Assembly: GCA_947455695.1 (NCBI GenBank)
Contig: CANGRN010000079.1
Span: forward strand, 1 to 6,754
From: Alphaproteobacteria bacterium
Lineage (GTDB): Bacteria; Pseudomonadota; Alphaproteobacteria; Micropepsales; Micropepsaceae
Direction: 5' to 3'
DNA length: 6,754 bases
Numbering within the stretch: position 1 is the stretch's first letter; each line of letters opens with the position of its first letter. Below, piece by piece: positions 5,716 through 6,754 of the stretch. Below the pieces are notes generated by a model that did no database searches, had not been told where the DNA came from, and saw only the letters and a program-made list of their open reading frames with translations. A program made the position numbers and the translations under genes.

Positions 5716-6060
5716 ATGAAGACCACTCTCAAGATTATCCTGGCTGCCGGTCTGCTGTCGGGTGCCGCGATGACGGCAACCGTGCCTGCCTCGGCCCAGC
5801 CCAGCGGCTTTTCGTTCCGCATGGGTGATGTCGCCATCGGCTACAATGATGGCTACTATGATCGTGGCCATCGCTGGCATGCCTGGCGCCATGAGCGCGA
5901 ACGCGAATGGTATCGGGCCAATTACGTGAACCATTTCTATCGCGGCTATCGTCATGATCGCGACCATGATGGAATTCCGGATCGTTTCGACCGCGACCGG
6001 GACAATGACGGCGCGCCGAACTGGCGCGACAGCCGTCCGAACAATCCCTATCGCCGCTAA
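5716..6060 (+). CDS. Small secreted protein with two Asp-rich calcium-loop-like repeats
   Basis: A 114-residue protein with a clear Sec signal peptide: Lys near the start, hydrophobic core to about residue 20, and ASA|QP cleavage after Ala27. The mature part is short, rich in Tyr, His, Arg and Asp, with a charged WHAWRHERERE patch at 55-65. Near the C-terminus two 12-residue units follow D-R-D-x-D-G-x-P-(D/N)-x-x-D: residues 81-92 and 94-105. These resemble thrombospondin type 3 or EF-hand-like DxDxDG calcium loops, so metal binding in the periplasm is a reasonable inference but not shown. The AAAGGAG site (5704-5710) sits five bases before the ATG. It is probably a single-gene unit closed by the terminator at 6077-6108. 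I do not recognise a named family. The histidine-rich body superficially recalls RcnB-like periplasmic proteins but lacks their defining C-terminal pattern. Confidence 0.82.
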   Translation: MKTTLKIILAAGLLSGAAMTATVPASAQPSGFSFRMGDVAIGYNDGYYDRGHRWHAWRHEREREWYRANYVNHFYRGYRHDRDHDGIPDRFDRDRDNDGAPNWRDSRPNNPYRR

Positions 6061-6076
6061 ACCGGCGACGTGAATG

Positions 6077-6108
6077 AAACCCCGCGGGAGCGATCCCGCG
6101 GGGTTTTT
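6077..6108 (+). terminator. Strong Rho-independent terminator
   Basis: AAACCCCGCGGGA (6077-6089) and TCCCGCGGGGTTT (6094-6106) form a perfect 13-bp stem closed by a GCGA tetraloop (GNRA type) and run into TTTTT (6104-6108). It ends the secreted-protein transcript. The minus-strand exporter stop is at 6108-6110, so the same stem may also end that transcript, although there the T tract is only three bases and then TTTCATT. Confidence 0.93.
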
Positions 6109-6725
6109 CATTTCAGGGCTTGGGCGATTTCCAGCAGGATCGGGACCATCGAGGCAACCAGCGACAGCGCCATGGCGATGTTGAACAGCCGCAGCGCGGT
6201 GTGGCTGCGCAGCCAGCGGCGGATGCCGGCGCCGAAGGCGGCCCAGGTCAGGGTGCTGAAGATGCTGACCACCAGGGAGACAACGGCGATGATGGCGACT
6301 TCCAGATACAGCCGCCCGCTTGCCGTGGTGTAGGCCGAGATCGCGCCCACCGCCATCAGCCAGGCCTTGGGATTGATCCACTGGAAGGCGGCGGCCTGCA
6401 GGAAGGTGAGCGGCCTGTCCTTGCCGCGGCTTTCCTTTGTGGAATCGCTGCGCGCAATCTGGAACGCCATCCACAGCAGATAGGCGCAGGAGACGCTCTT
6501 CATCCCCAGCTGCAGCAGCGGCGAGGCCAGCAGGATCGAGGCCAGGCCAAGCCCGACCAGGAAGATCATCACCGGAAAGCCCAATGTGACGCCGGCCGCA
6601 TGGGGCAGGGTGCGCGCCAGCCCGAAGCGCGAACCGGACGAGGCCAGCATCGCATTGTTGGGCCCGGGCGTGAAAGCCATGACCGTGGAGAAGATCAGGA
6701 CGGCGATCAGGGTCTGGAGCGACAT
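6108..6725 (-). CDS. LysE/RhtB family amino-acid exporter
   Basis: A 205-residue inner-membrane protein of normal LysE/RhtB length with about six hydrophobic helices. FTPGPNNAMLASSG (18-31) is the family's highly conserved N-terminal signature (TPGPN), YLLWMAFQIARS (82-93) corresponds to the conserved YLxxxGxxxxR region, and FQWINPKAWLMAVGA (114-128) is the characteristic N-P-K-A motif before the fourth helix. Members export amino acids or homoserine-lactone-like compounds by proton antiport. The substrate cannot be read from the sequence, and no LysG-type regulator is visible upstream before the window ends. The ATG start is consistent with the domain's N-terminus, but only a weak ribosome-binding site precedes it. 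The last base of the coding region touches the shared terminator. Confidence 0.93.
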   Translation of the reverse strand: MSLQTLIAVLIFSTVMAFTPGPNNAMLASSGSRFGLARTLPHAAGVTLGFPVMIFLVGLGLASILLASPLLQLGMKSVSCAYLLWMAFQIARSDSTKESRGKDRPLTFLQAAAFQWINPKAWLMAVGAISAYTTASGRLYLEVAIIAVVSLVVSIFSTLTWAAFGAGIRRWLRSHTALRLFNIAMALSLVASMVPILLEIAQALK

Positions 6726-6754
6726 GGCCGGAGCCTAGGTCAAAAGCCGCCGCC

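Noticed and set aside
6070..6333. Plus-strand open frame through the terminator into the exporter region
   Set aside because: It starts inside the terminator leader, lies antisense to a clear LysE-family gene and has no domain.

Overview
The window is GC-rich, gene-dense chromosomal DNA, most likely from an alphaproteobacterium. The support is indirect: a short stand-alone SirC/Met8-like siroheme protein coupled to a two-cysteine-pair (APS-type) CysH, a LipB of the type with the TYHGPGQRV signature, a small four-helix HAHLNLLGW membrane protein, and high-GC codon use throughout. No rRNA, tRNA, insertion sequence, CRISPR or phage structure is visible. I would not name a genus.

Layout from left to right. 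Positions 1-441 hold the 3' end of a plus-strand gene ending in an M15-like (VanY/endolysin-fold) zinc peptidase domain. It meets tail to tail, with a 4-bp stop-codon overlap, a minus-strand FUSC-family membrane transporter (438-2552). Divergent from the transporter is a plus-strand acylphosphatase (2617-2904, GTG start). It again overlaps tail to tail by 4 bp with a minus-strand four-helix membrane protein (2901-3284), which lies 22 bp downstream of lipB (3307-3957, probable TTG start) in a likely two-gene operon. Divergent from lipB is a stand-alone short FliN (4024-4257). A roughly 90-bp leader with two inverted repeats then precedes a siroheme-synthesis gene and cysH, which share an ATGA stop/start overlap (4350-5605). 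After a 110-bp gap comes a small secreted protein with two Asp-rich calcium-loop-like repeats (5716-6060). It is closed by a strong intrinsic terminator (6077-6108) that abuts the end of a minus-strand LysE/RhtB-type exporter (6108-6725).

Working together: the clearest functional unit is the siroheme synthase-like gene with cysH. Siroheme is the cofactor of sulfite reductase, and CysH makes the sulfite that sulfite reductase consumes, so the pair belongs to assimilatory sulfate reduction. cysI/sulfite reductase is not in the window. lipB (octanoyl transfer to lipoyl domains) with the small oxidase-like membrane protein is a looser pairing. The other genes look like independent housekeeping or envelope functions.

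I see no convincing new multi-gene system. The parts most worth a second look are non-coding: the perfect inverted repeat and the SD-masking hairpin ahead of the siroheme/cysH pair, the competing hairpins ahead of the secreted protein, and the inverted repeat between lipB and fliN. The variant glycine motif of the siroheme protein and the Asp-rich repeat protein are also of interest.
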